Shown here one piece after another: positions 1 through 7,137 of a stretch of DNA of 23,154 nucleotides. Every line of letters begins with the position of its first letter. Position 1 is the first letter of the stretch. The stretch lies in assembly GCA_003105225.1 (NCBI GenBank), contig PQAK01000051.1:1-23154 (forward strand), given 5' to 3'. Below the pieces are notes generated by a model. The model made no database searches. It was not told the origin of the DNA and saw nothing but the letters and a program-made list of their open reading frames with translations. The stretch is from Deltaproteobacteria bacterium. GTDB lineage: Bacteria > Desulfobacterota > Deferrimicrobia > Deferrimicrobiales > Deferrimicrobiaceae. The position numbers and the translations under genes were made by a program.

Positions 1-1488
1 CTGCGGCAGGTGCGTCACGCAGACCACCTGCGCCGAACCCGCAAGCTCTTTCAGCCGCGCCCCCACGCGCTCCGCCACGTGGCCGCCGATCCCCGTGTCG
101 ATCTCGTCGAAGATCATGGTCTTGCCCGCCTGCCCGCGGGAGGATGCGTTCCGCAGGGCGAGCATCACGCGGGAGAGCTCCCCCCCCGACGCCGTCTGCG
201 CCAAGGGGCGCAGCTCCTGCCCCGGGTTGGCGCAGAACAGGAGCTCCGCCTCGTCGAGCCCCGCCGCGGCAAGGGCCGAAGCTTCCGGCATCCTGGAGAC
301 GATCTCGGGCCGGAACTTCGCCCCGTCGAGCGCCACGCGCGTCAGCTCCTTTTCCACGGCCGCGCCCATGCGTTTCGCCCCCGCGTGCCTCCCCCTGCTC
401 AAGGCGGAAGCGGAGGCGACGCACGCCTCCTCCTCGGCCGAAAGCAAGGCGCGCGCCTTGCGCTCCGCTTCGAGCTCCTCGTCCAGGGAGCTCCGCTCCG
501 CCCGCAATGCGTCCAGGTGCGCGATCAGTCCCGGGACCTCCATCGAGTATTTCCGCTTCAGGCGGCGGATCTCGCTCAGGCGCTCCTCGATCTGTTCCCG
601 CCGGGCCGCGTCGAAGGTCACCTTCCCCGCCCGGGAAACGAGCTCGCGCGCCAGTTCCTGGAGCTCGCTCCGGACGGCCCGGAGACGCTCCCCCAGCTCC
701 TCCAGGCGCGGATCGGCGGAGGCCGCTTCCCGGACCTTGGCGGCGGCGGCCGACAGCGACGACGACGCCGAATATTCGGAGGAGGCAAGGGCTTCCTCCG
801 CCTCCCGCAGCGCCGCCTGGATTTTCGACGCGTTCCGGAAGGAGGCATGGGACGCGGCCAGCTCCTCCTCCTCTCCCGGGACCAGGGCGGCTCGGGCAAG
901 CTCCGCGATCCGGAAATCCAGCGACTCCATCCGCGCGCGTGCGCTTTCGGCCCGCGCGGCGGCGTCCGAAACCTCCCGCCGCAGCGCCGACACCCGCCGG
1001 AACCGGCGGCGGATCTCCCTTGCCTCCGGGAGGGTTCCGGAGAACTCGTCGATCGCCGCCAGGGCCGCCGGACGCGACAGCAGGAAGGGGACGCTGTGCT
1101 GGCCCACCATCTCCACCAGCATCGGCGCCAGCTCCGCGAGGAGGGACTGCGCGGCCGCCCGCCCGTTGAAGTACGCCCGGCTTCTTCCGGAAGCGGGGAT
1201 GACGCGGCGCAGGACGAGTTCCTCCTCCCAGGGGAACCCGGCTTCCTCCCACGCATCCTTCAGGTCTTCCCTGCCGGACAGGTCGAACATCGCCGAGACT
1301 TCCGCCTCGGTCTCGCCGGTCCTCACCGCGGCCGGATCCGACTTTTCGCCCAGGGCGAGGCGGACCGCCTCCACGAGGATCGACTTGCCGGCTCCCGTTT
1401 CTCCCGTGACGATGTTCAGGCCGGGAGCGAAGGGTACGCGGACGTCTTCGAAAATGGCCAGGTGGCGGACGGACAGCTCGATCAGCAT
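1..1488 (-). CDS. recN: DNA repair protein RecN, 3' end outside window
   Basis: RecN is an SMC-like ATPase that acts early in recombinational repair of double-strand breaks. Read from the ATG at 1488-1486, the frame stays open for 496 codons to the window edge, so roughly the last 55-70 residues of a normal ~550-570 residue protein are missing. Visible motifs are the Walker A GETGAGKS at residues 29-36, a long Ala/Glu/Arg-rich coiled-coil middle, the ABC signature SGGELSR at about 434-440, and Walker B with MIFDEIDTGIGG at about 458-469. The protein ends in the window at VCVTHLPQ, the conserved His-loop region. The start lies 13 bases after the nadK stop with no good Shine-Dalgarno in the gap, so translational coupling to nadK is likely. 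The assignment is very secure. Confidence 0.96.
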   Translation of the reverse strand, partial: MLIELSVRHLAIFEDVRVPFAPGLNIVTGETGAGKSILVEAVRLALGEKSDPAAVRTGETEAEVSAMFDLSGREDLKDAWEEAGFPWEEELVLRRVIPASGRSRAYFNGRAAAQSLLAELAPMLVEMVGQHSVPFLLSRPAALAAIDEFSGTLPEAREIRRRFRRVSALRREVSDAAARAESARARMESLDFRIAELARAALVPGEEEELAASHASFRNASKIQAALREAEEALASSEYSASSSLSAAAAKVREAASADPRLEELGERLRAVRSELQELARELVSRAGKVTFDAARREQIEERLSEIRRLKRKYSMEVPGLIAHLDALRAERSSLDEELEAERKARALLSAEEEACVASASALSRGRHAGAKRMGAAVEKELTRVALDGAKFRPEIVSRMPEASALAAAGLDEAELLFCANPGQELRPLAQTASGGELSRVMLALRNASSRGQAGKTMIFDEIDTGIGGHVAERVGARLKELAGSAQVVCVTHLPQ

Positions 1489-1501
1489 CGCGGGGTCGGG
1501 A

Positions 1502-2356
1502 TCACCGCTCTCCCCACTTCAGCTTGGTGCGCAGGACCGTGAAGTAGTCCTTCGAGGGAGACCGGAAGAACCGCAGGGGGGCATCCGCCTTCTTCACCTC
1601 GATCACGTCCCCCTCGCGGAGGCCGAACCCCACCTGTCCGTCCAGCGTGAGGAACACGTCGGTCTCCCGGGAGCGCAGCTCCGCCCGGACCACCATGTCG
1701 TCCGGGATGACCAGCGGCCGGTTCGTGAGCGTGTGCGGGCAGATCGGCGTGATGAGGATCGTGCGCAGCATCGGGTAGACGATGGGTCCCTGCGCGGAGA
1801 GGGAGTATCCCGTCGACCCGGTGGGGGTGGAGATGATGAGGCCGTCGGCCTTGAAGGTGGACAGGTACATCTCCCCCACGGTCGTCTCGATGTCGATGAT
1901 CTTGGCCAGCGCTCCCTTGTTGACGACCACGTCGTTCAGGACCGTGTAATTGGCCACCCGCTCCCCCAGGCGGTGGACGTGGGCGACCAGCATCATCCTC
2001 TCGTCGTAGTCGAAGTCGAAGGAGAAGATCTTCTCGAGAACGGGGTACAGCTCGTCCAGGGTGATCGCGGTGAGGAATCCCAGCGCCCCGAGGTTCACGC
2101 CCAGGATCGGCTTTCCGGAGGTCCCCACCACCCTCGCGGCGGAAAGGAGCGTGCCGTCGCCGCCCAGGACGATGAGGAAATCGCATTTTTCGGGCAGCTT
2201 GGAGCGGACGACGGCGTCCCCCCGGCGGACGAGGGCCGCGGTTTCCCGGTCGAGCACCACGCCCCGGCCGTTGGCGGTGAGCCACTCGCAGAGATCGGAA
2301 ACGATCTTTTCCGCCCGGGGGTCGGTGTGCTTGGCGATGATCCCGGCGCACTTCAT
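1502..2356 (-). CDS. nadK: NAD kinase
   Basis: This is an ATP (or polyphosphate)-dependent NAD kinase that makes NADP in the cytoplasm. The 284-residue length is normal for the family. Diagnostic motifs are the GGDGT signature at residues 65-69, an NDVVVNKG stretch near 140-150, and the glycine-rich TPTGSTGYSLSAQGP segment (the family usually has AGGP, here AQGP). The N-terminus MKCAGIIAKHTDPRA matches how the family usually begins, which supports the ATG at 2356. The bases just upstream are a C-run with no Shine-Dalgarno, and a TATATTAT box lies only about 10-20 bases away, so initiation may be leaderless or weak. recN follows 13 bases downstream. The divergent glycosylase gene begins 57 bases away. 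Confidence 0.95.
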   Translation of the reverse strand: MKCAGIIAKHTDPRAEKIVSDLCEWLTANGRGVVLDRETAALVRRGDAVVRSKLPEKCDFLIVLGGDGTLLSAARVVGTSGKPILGVNLGALGFLTAITLDELYPVLEKIFSFDFDYDERMMLVAHVHRLGERVANYTVLNDVVVNKGALAKIIDIETTVGEMYLSTFKADGLIISTPTGSTGYSLSAQGPIVYPMLRTILITPICPHTLTNRPLVIPDDMVVRAELRSRETDVFLTLDGQVGFGLREGDVIEVKKADAPLRFFRSPSKDYFTVLRTKLKWGER

Positions 2357-2413
2357 GGGGGATTAGCATAATATATCGGAAGGAAAAGGGAAAGAGACGG
2401 CACCCTGCAAGAT

Positions 2414-2980
2414 ATGCCCATGGGCGGCACGCAGAAACTGGCTCGCGCGTTCTACGACCGGGACACCGTCGCGGTCGCCAGGGACCTGCTCGGAAAACGC
2501 CTGGTGCATCGTTCCGGCGGGATCGAGCGCGTCGGCAGGATCGTGGAAGTCGAGGCGTACCTGGGGCCCCGCGATCTCGCGGCGCATTCTTCCAGGGGGC
2601 TGACGGAGCGGACCCGGGTCATGTTCGGCCCGCCCGGGCACGCCTACGTGTTCCTCGTGTACGGCATGCATTCCTGCATGAACGTCGTGACCGAGCGCGA
2701 AGGCCACGCTTCCGCGGTGCTGTTGCGGGCGGTGGAGCCGGTGAAGAACATCGAGGGAAACACCCGGGGGCCCGGCCTCTTGTGCAAGGCGATGCGCATC
2801 GACCGGGACCTGAACGGCCGCGATTTGTCGAGCGACGATTTTTTCATCGCGGATGCGCCGCCGGTCGAACCCTCGGCGATCGCGAAGAAGCCCCGGATCG
2901 GGGTGGACTACGCCGGACGGTGGGCGAGACGGCTCTTGCGGTTTTACATCCGGGGCAACCCGTTCGTATCGAAGCGGTAG
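2414..2980 (+). CDS. 3-methyladenine DNA glycosylase, AAG/Mpg family
   Basis: This enzyme excises alkylated purines such as 3-methyladenine in base excision repair. The 188 residues cover the complete AAG fold. The EVEAYLG motif at residues 45-51 contains the expected catalytic Glu47 and intercalating Tyr49. D-x-A-x-H at 54-58, FGPPGHAYVFLVYGMH at about 71-86 and a conserved Asn90 line the base pocket. RGPGLLCKAM and the C-terminal PRIGVDYAG motif are also present. Two in-frame ATGs (2414 and 2420) are possible; neither has a strong Shine-Dalgarno, so the start is uncertain by two codons. It is divergent from nadK-recN, so three DNA or cofactor maintenance genes adjoin. It converges on the YajQ gene with only 15 bases between the stops. 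Confidence 0.93.
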   Translation: MPMGGTQKLARAFYDRDTVAVARDLLGKRLVHRSGGIERVGRIVEVEAYLGPRDLAAHSSRGLTERTRVMFGPPGHAYVFLVYGMHSCMNVVTEREGHASAVLLRAVEPVKNIEGNTRGPGLLCKAMRIDRDLNGRDLSSDDFFIADAPPVEPSAIAKKPRIGVDYAGRWARRLLRFYIRGNPFVSKR

Positions 2981-2996
2981 CCCCCGGGCCGGGGCT
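2979..2996. terminator. Possible bidirectional hairpin between convergent genes
   Basis: A 6-bp perfect stem, AGCCCC at 2979-2984 pairing with GGGGCT at 2991-2996, has a 6-base loop. It spans the meeting point of the convergent glycosylase and YajQ genes and overlaps both stop codons. There is no U-tract on either side, so function as an intrinsic terminator is only a guess. Confidence 0.25.
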
Positions 2997-3481
2997 TACG
3001 ACCGGAAATTGACGAACTGCATGTCCAGTCCCAGGTCCTGCGCCTTGAGCAGCCGGATGACCTCCTGCAGGTCGTTGATGCTCTTCCCGGTCACGCGCAC
3101 CTGCTCCTCCTGCATCTGCGACTGGACCTTGAGCCTGGTCCCCTTGACCCGGGCGACGATCTCCCTCCCCTTCTCCTTGGGGATCCCCTGCCGGATGGTG
3201 ATGAACTGGCGCACCAGCCCGCCGGATGCGGGCTCCACCTTCCCGTATTCCAGCGCCTTGAGGGAGATCCCCCGCTTGACGCATTTGGACTGCAGAACGT
3301 CCAGGACCGCCTTCAACCGGAAATCGTCGTCGGAGACCACCTTGATGCCGTCTTTTTCCAGGAGGACCTCGCTCTTCGATCCCTTGAAATCGTAGCGCTG
3401 CCCGATCTCCTTGATCGTCTGGTTGACCGCGTTGTCCACCTCCTGCAGATCCACGATGGAAACGATATCGAAAGACGGCAT
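2996..3481 (-). CDS. yajQ: YajQ family nucleotide-binding protein
   Basis: YajQ-family proteins (UPF0234/DUF520) are small cytoplasmic proteins with two RNP-like folds that bind nucleotides; a Xanthomonas homologue binds cyclic di-GMP. Translation from the ATG at 3481 gives 161 residues beginning MPSFDIVSIVDLQEVDNAVN, the classic family start. The internal YDFKGSKS motif and the C-terminal GLDMQFVNFR are also typical. An upstream ATG at 3655 would add 58 residues that match nothing in the family, and GGAGGGG lies just before 3481, so the shorter form is chosen. The gene lies 106 bases downstream of tpx and could share its transcript. c-di-GMP sensing here is inference only, although an HD-GYP gene lies about 4 kb away. 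Confidence 0.93.
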   Translation of the reverse strand: MPSFDIVSIVDLQEVDNAVNQTIKEIGQRYDFKGSKSEVLLEKDGIKVVSDDDFRLKAVLDVLQSKCVKRGISLKALEYGKVEPASGGLVRQFITIRQGIPKEKGREIVARVKGTRLKVQSQMQEEQVRVTGKSINDLQEVIRLLKAQDLGLDMQFVNFRS

Positions 3482-3587
3482 TTTCCCCTCCGCGACGATC
3501 CGCAGACCGCCCTGCCCCGGAAACCTTCCCCTCGCGGCGAACGGTTGCGCCGGGATCTCGCCGCAAAGCGAACGGCCGTTCCTGAAG

Positions 3588-4103
3588 CTATAACAATTTC
3601 TGGACGGCCCCGAGGACCGCGGCGTAATCGGGTTCCGTGCCGATCTCCGGGACATGCTGGACGTACTTGACCCTGTCGTCCGCGCCGACCACGAATATCG
3701 ACCGGGAAAGGAGCTTGAGTTCCTTGATCAGCACGCCGTAGGCCTGGGCGAACGAGCGGTCCTGGTAATCGGAGAGCACCTTCACCCGGTCCACTCCCGC
3801 GGCGCCGCACCACCGCTTCTGGGCGAACGGCAGGTCCAGGCTGATCGTGACCAGCGCGACCTTTTCGGGAAGCTTCGCCGCCTCCTGGTTGAACCGGCGC
3901 GTCTCCATGTCGCAAACCGGGGTATCCAGGGAAGGCACGCAGCTGAAGACCTTGATCTTCCCCTTGAAGTCCGAAAGCGAAACCGGCGCAAGGCTTCCGT
4001 CCACCGCCCGGAAATCGGGAGCCTGGTCCCCCGCCTTGATCTCCGGTCCCAGAAGGGTCACGGACTTCCCCTTGAACGTAACGATTCCCGATCTCTCCTC
4101 CAT
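3588..4103 (-). CDS. tpx: Thiol peroxidase, atypical 2-Cys peroxiredoxin
   Basis: Tpx reduces hydrogen peroxide and alkyl hydroperoxides using thioredoxin. From the ATG at 4103 it has 171 residues. The peroxidatic cysteine is Cys64 in PSLDTPVCDMETRRFN and the resolving cysteine is Cys99 in FAQKRWCGAAG, both placed as in E. coli Tpx. The C-terminal TEPDYAAVLGA segment is also conserved. An upstream ATG at 4121 is possible but has no ribosome site, whereas a GGGGG run sits about 4 bases before 4103. An extra cysteine, Cys55, is present. The gene is divergent from rarA and upstream of yajQ. A reductase-fold flavoprotein is encoded about 2 kb away but lacks the CxxC needed to reduce thioredoxin. 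Confidence 0.95.
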   Translation of the reverse strand: MEERSGIVTFKGKSVTLLGPEIKAGDQAPDFRAVDGSLAPVSLSDFKGKIKVFSCVPSLDTPVCDMETRRFNQEAAKLPEKVALVTISLDLPFAQKRWCGAAGVDRVKVLSDYQDRSFAQAYGVLIKELKLLSRSIFVVGADDRVKYVQHVPEIGTEPDYAAVLGAVQKLL

Positions 4104-4227
4104 GTCGCCCCCTTTTCGCAATAGGAATGCGGATCGAATCCCCCGGCCGCCCCGTACCCTCTATCGATGTCCACGGCAGCCGTTTCGTTGCGGAATTTCG
4201 TCGGGGGCCCCTTCTCCGTGCCGACAC

Positions 4228-4254
4228 GGGGACACGGGGATTGGCCCCGTCCCC
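4228..4254 (+). repeat. GC-rich hairpin upstream of rarA
   Basis: An interrupted inverted repeat pairs GGGGA (4228-4232) with TCCCC (4250-4254) and CGGGG (4235-4239) with CCCCG (4245-4249), around a 5-base loop, with a 2-base bulge. It lies in the 204-base spacer between the divergent tpx and rarA starts. A TACTAT box follows at 4265-4270 and could be a -10 element, but no matching -35 is visible. Function is unknown. Confidence 0.3.
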
Positions 4255-4307
4255 CTTGCGGGGATACTATAGAGAAGATCATCTCGTTCCGGAGGACGGG
4301 AACCCCC

Positions 4308-5642
4308 ATGAAGGACACCCGGCGGCCGCTGCCCCTCTTTCCCGGCGCACAACCCCCGCGCGCGCCCCTTGCCGACCGGATGCGTCCCCGGTCGCTCTCC
4401 GAATTCGTCGGCCAGGAGGAGATCCTGGGGGAAGGGAAGTTCCTCTCCTCCGTGCTCTCCGCGCGTCCCCTCCCCTCGCTGATTTTCTGGGGGCCGCCCG
4501 GCACCGGGAAGACGACGCTCGCGCGGATCATCGCCGCGGAGACGAAAGCGCTCTTCCTCCCCTATTCGGCCGTCCTGTCCGGGATCAAGGAGATCAAGGA
4601 CACGCTGTCGGAGCTGAAACGGGGCGGACGGCCGGAGGAGCGCCCCGCGATCCTGTTCATCGACGAGATCCACCGGTTCAACAAGGCCCAGCAGGACGCG
4701 CTGCTCCCCTACGTCGAGGACGGCACCGTCACCCTCTTCGGAACCACGACGGAGAATCCCTCGTTCGAGATCCGCAACGCGCTGCTCTCCCGGTGCCGCG
4801 TCCTGGTCCTGTCCCCCCTGTCCCCCTCCCAGGTGGAAACCATCGCGCTGCGCGCGCTTGCCGATCCGGAACGGGGGCTCGGGAAGGAGGCGTCGTTCCT
4901 TTCCCCCGATGCGCTCCGCCACATCGTCGAGATCTCGGACGGGGACGCGCGGGTCGCCCTGAACGCCCTGGAGGCCGCGGCGGTGATCGCGGGGCACCGG
5001 AACCTGGAGCAGGTCGATGTCGCGGTGGCCGAGGAGGCGCTCCGCCGGAAGGCGCTGCTCTACGACAAGGACGGGGAGGAGCACTACAACCTCATCTCCG
5101 CGCTGCACAAGAGCCTGCGGGGGTCGGACCCGGACGCCGCCCTCTACTGGCTGGCGCGGATGCTCGACGGGGGCGAGGACCCGCTCTACATCGCCCGCCG
5201 GATGATCCGGTTCGCCTCGGAAGACGTCGGGAACGCCGCCCCCGGAGCGCTCCAGCTCACCCTGGCGGCCGCGGAAGCCTACCGGACCCTGGGAAGCCCC
5301 GAGGGGGAGCTCGCCCTGGCGCAGGCGGCCGTTTACCTGGCCACCGCGCCCAAGAGCAACCGCGTGTACACGGCGTTCCAACGCGCGATGGGGGACGTGA
5401 AGGCCGGCGGGAGCCACCCGGTGCCCCTGCACCTGCGCAACGCCCCCACCCGCTTGATGCAGGAGCTGGGGTACGGCGAGAAATACCAGTACCCGCACGA
5501 CTTCGCCGATGCCTTCGTCCCGGAGAACTACTTCCCCGAAACGCTCGGCAGGCGGAAATACTACGAGCCCTCGGACGCGGGCTACGAAAAGACGATCTCC
5601 GAACGGCTCAAGACCTGGTGGGGCGGCCTCCGGAAAAAGTAG
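4308..5642 (+). CDS. rarA: Replication-associated recombination protein A (RarA/MgsA)
   Basis: RarA is an AAA+ ATPase related to clamp loaders and eukaryotic WRNIP1 that acts at stalled replication forks. From the ATG at 4308 it has 444 residues, close to E. coli RarA (447). Walker A GPPGTGKT is at residues 62-69, Walker B LFIDE at 116-120 followed by IHRFNKAQQD, a GTTTENPSFEI sensor region at about 145-155, and SRCRV at 161-165 carries the arginine finger. The C-terminal half has the expected oligomerisation segment (GNRVYTAF-like SNRVYTAFQRAM) and a YKYPHDF-like KYQYPHDF motif. A longer reading from 4167 exists, but GGAGGACGGG at 4291-4300 precedes 4308 and the added residues are not family-like. 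It converges on the ferredoxin gene. Confidence 0.95.
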   Translation: MKDTRRPLPLFPGAQPPRAPLADRMRPRSLSEFVGQEEILGEGKFLSSVLSARPLPSLIFWGPPGTGKTTLARIIAAETKALFLPYSAVLSGIKEIKDTLSELKRGGRPEERPAILFIDEIHRFNKAQQDALLPYVEDGTVTLFGTTTENPSFEIRNALLSRCRVLVLSPLSPSQVETIALRALADPERGLGKEASFLSPDALRHIVEISDGDARVALNALEAAAVIAGHRNLEQVDVAVAEEALRRKALLYDKDGEEHYNLISALHKSLRGSDPDAALYWLARMLDGGEDPLYIARRMIRFASEDVGNAAPGALQLTLAAAEAYRTLGSPEGELALAQAAVYLATAPKSNRVYTAFQRAMGDVKAGGSHPVPLHLRNAPTRLMQELGYGEKYQYPHDFADAFVPENYFPETLGRRKYYEPSDAGYEKTISERLKTWWGGLRKK

Positions 5643-5671
5643 GGCGTTGGTCCCTTCACCGCAATTCCCTT

Positions 5672-5863
5672 CTACTCCTTCCAGTGAATGCAGGAGACGG
5701 GGCACAGATCCATCGCTTCCTGGATCGCCGCCTCCGTATCCCCCGCGGGATCGAACACCTCGGCCTTCGTGTCGTCGTCGAACCGGAATACGGTCGGGAC
5801 GGTGTCCACGCAGACCCCGCAGCTGATGCATTCTTCCTTCACCACGTAAGGGATTCTGGCCAT
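5672..5863 (-). CDS. Single-cluster [4Fe-4S] ferredoxin
   Basis: This is a 63-residue acidic electron carrier. Cysteines in CISCGVC (Cys12, Cys15, Cys18) plus Cys54 in the CPVSC motif can ligate one [4Fe-4S] cluster. The position where a two-cluster ferredoxin would have its next cysteine after Cys18 is not Cys, so only one cluster is expected. Cys58 is an additional residue, probably a relic or part of a disulfide. GGAGG about 7 bases before the ATG supports the start. The gene is divergent from the reductase-fold flavoprotein at 6129, separated by a 265-base spacer. That flavoprotein may be its NAD(P)H-dependent redox partner. The end converges on rarA with 29 bases between. Confidence 0.92.
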   Translation of the reverse strand: MARIPYVVKEECISCGVCVDTVPTVFRFDDDTKAEVFDPAGDTEAAIQEAMDLCPVSCIHWKE

Positions 5864-5905
5864 GCGCTGTCCTCCAGGTGCGTCTTATCGAATGCCGGAA
5901 TTGCA

Positions 5906-5922
5906 TTGGGCCATGGTCCCAA
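5906..5922. repeat. Short palindrome in ferredoxin/reductase spacer
   Basis: TTGGG (5906-5910) pairs with CCCAA (5918-5922) around CCATGG, giving a near-palindrome of 17 bases about 45 bases upstream of the ferredoxin ATG. This would suit an operator half-site arrangement, but no regulator is identified. Confidence 0.25.
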
Positions 5923-5996
5923 GATCCATGGCGGCGGGATTCGCGGCGCGCTCGTTCCGCTGCAGCCACCGGGTGGTCCGTCGGCACGGGTGATGC

Positions 5997-6043
5997 CTGC
6001 GTTCAGCTGCGGACCGCGAGGCGGTCCGTCAGCTGCAACGCAG
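5997..6043. repeat. 47-base imperfect inverted repeat in divergent spacer
   Basis: The arms pair as CTGCGTT (5997-6003) with AACGCAG (6037-6043), CAGCTG (6004-6009) with CAGCTG (6030-6035) and CGGACCGC (6010-6017) with GCGGTCCG (6021-6028), around a GAG loop. Only two unpaired bases, T6029 and C6036, interrupt 21 paired positions. The 8-base GGTCCGTC in the right arm (6023-6030) also occurs at 5975-5982. There is no U-tract after it on either strand. It may be a structured 5' leader, a REP-like palindrome or a protein site in the ferredoxin/reductase spacer. Confidence 0.6.
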
Positions 6044-6106
6044 ATCCAATTATACGACGTCCGGTGAAAGTTCTCCCCGGGAACCCCGCTGCGCACGCCT
6101 CGCCTA

Positions 6107-6112
6107 TATAAT
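6107..6112 (+). promoter_or_regulatory. TATAAT box upstream of reductase gene
   Basis: A perfect TATAAT lies 16 bases before the preferred ATG at 6129. No convincing -35 hexamer is found 16-18 bases upstream, and a start point about 7 bases downstream would leave a very short leader that clips the Shine-Dalgarno. It may be chance. Confidence 0.25.
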
Positions 6113-6128
6113 GAAAAGGGAGGTTGGC

Positions 6129-7121
6129 ATGGGAAAATCGGGTATTGCAGCCGTCCTGGACGGCGGCGATCGGCTGCCGCCGCCTCCGGGAAATTCCGAC
6201 TACGATGTCGTGGTGGTGGGCGGAGGTCCGGCGGGGCTTGCGGCCGCATCCTACTGCGGAAGGAAGTTCCTCCGGACCGCGGTCTTCGAGGGAGACTGCT
6301 GGGGAGGGATCCTCACCCGATGGTGCCCGGACAAGAAGATCGACAACTACCCCGGAACCCCGCCGGGCGTGCGGGCCGAGGAACTCGCCCGGTCCCTGGT
6401 CGACTTCGCCGAACGCTCCGGAGTGGACCTCATCGGGAAAAGGGTCGAGGAGATCACCCGGAACGGGGAGATCCGGACGGGGAACGAAACCTACCGGGGG
6501 AATGTCGTCATCCTGGCCAACGGCAGCACGGCGGCGGAGGCAGGCATCCCGCGAGAAAGGGAGCTCGCGATGGAAGGCGGCGGGGTATTCTACCGCATTC
6601 CGGATCCTTCCCGTTTCCGCGGCTGCCGCGTCGTCATCGTCGGGGGAGGGGACACCGCCGCATCCCACGTCCAGCGCCTTCGGGGGGTCGCCAGCCGGGT
6701 CACCGTCGTGCACCGCCAGACGGAGCTGCGGTGCGGGCGCGAAGAAATCCATGCGATCGAAGGGGACGGGGACTGCGAGGTCTGCCTGCAGACGGCGGTG
6801 GAGACGATCCTGGGGGATGACCGGGTGGAGGGGGTCCGTCTCAAGGATCTTTCGAAGGGAGCGACGCGCGACCTGGAGGCCGATGCCGTGGTGATGGCCG
6901 TCGGGACGATGCCCAACTTCGCGATGTTCCGGAACCTGGGCGTCTCCCTGGACCCCAAGGGCCAGGTCGCCACCGACCCCTGGCAGCGGACCAGCGTCCC
7001 GCGGTTCTTCGCGGTCGGCGACGTGTGCTCTCCGCTCAAGATGATCATCACCGCGGTGGCGCAGGCCGCAACCGCCGCGCACCAGGCCTACGCGGAGGTC
7101 CGCTCTCCGTACTGGAAATGA
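6129..7121 (+). CDS. Thioredoxin-reductase-fold flavoprotein without CxxC, ferredoxin-NADP reductase-like
   Basis: This 330-residue class II pyridine nucleotide-disulfide-type oxidoreductase has an FAD-binding GGGPAG at residues 31-36, an NAD(P)-binding GGGDTA at 172-177, and the C-terminal FAVGDVC FAD motif at about 294-300. HRQTELR (195-201) keeps two arginines of the HRRxxxR NADPH motif. Where thioredoxin reductases carry CATC before the second nucleotide motif, this protein reads GGGVFYRIPDPS, as in thioredoxin-reductase-like ferredoxin-NAD(P)H reductases (YumC type). CPDKKIDNYPG also resembles the FNR rather than the TrxR sequence. GGGAGG lies five bases before 6129; the upstream ATG at 6111 lacks a site. 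Divergence from a ferredoxin gene fits an FNR role, which remains inference. CEVC at 216-219 is in the wrong place to be the redox pair. Confidence 0.85.
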   Translation: MGKSGIAAVLDGGDRLPPPPGNSDYDVVVVGGGPAGLAAASYCGRKFLRTAVFEGDCWGGILTRWCPDKKIDNYPGTPPGVRAEELARSLVDFAERSGVDLIGKRVEEITRNGEIRTGNETYRGNVVILANGSTAAEAGIPRERELAMEGGGVFYRIPDPSRFRGCRVVIVGGGDTAASHVQRLRGVASRVTVVHRQTELRCGREEIHAIEGDGDCEVCLQTAVETILGDDRVEGVRLKDLSKGATRDLEADAVVMAVGTMPNFAMFRNLGVSLDPKGQVATDPWQRTSVPRFFAVGDVCSPLKMIITAVAQAATAAHQAYAEVRSPYWK

Positions 7122-7137
7122 CGGGAGGCGCGCCGGA

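Noticed and set aside
95..2371. Very long plus-strand open frame (758 codons) over recN and nadK
   Set aside because: Its translation is low-complexity Arg/Ser/Ala-rich with no family motifs, while the minus strand encodes RecN and NadK with all signature motifs. It is a GC-rich shadow frame.
6216..6219. Disulfide-active CxxC for the flavoprotein, such as the CEVC at residues 216-219
   Set aside because: CEVC lies in the NAD(P)-binding domain, far from where TrxR holds its redox cysteines; that position reads GGGVFYRIPDPS.
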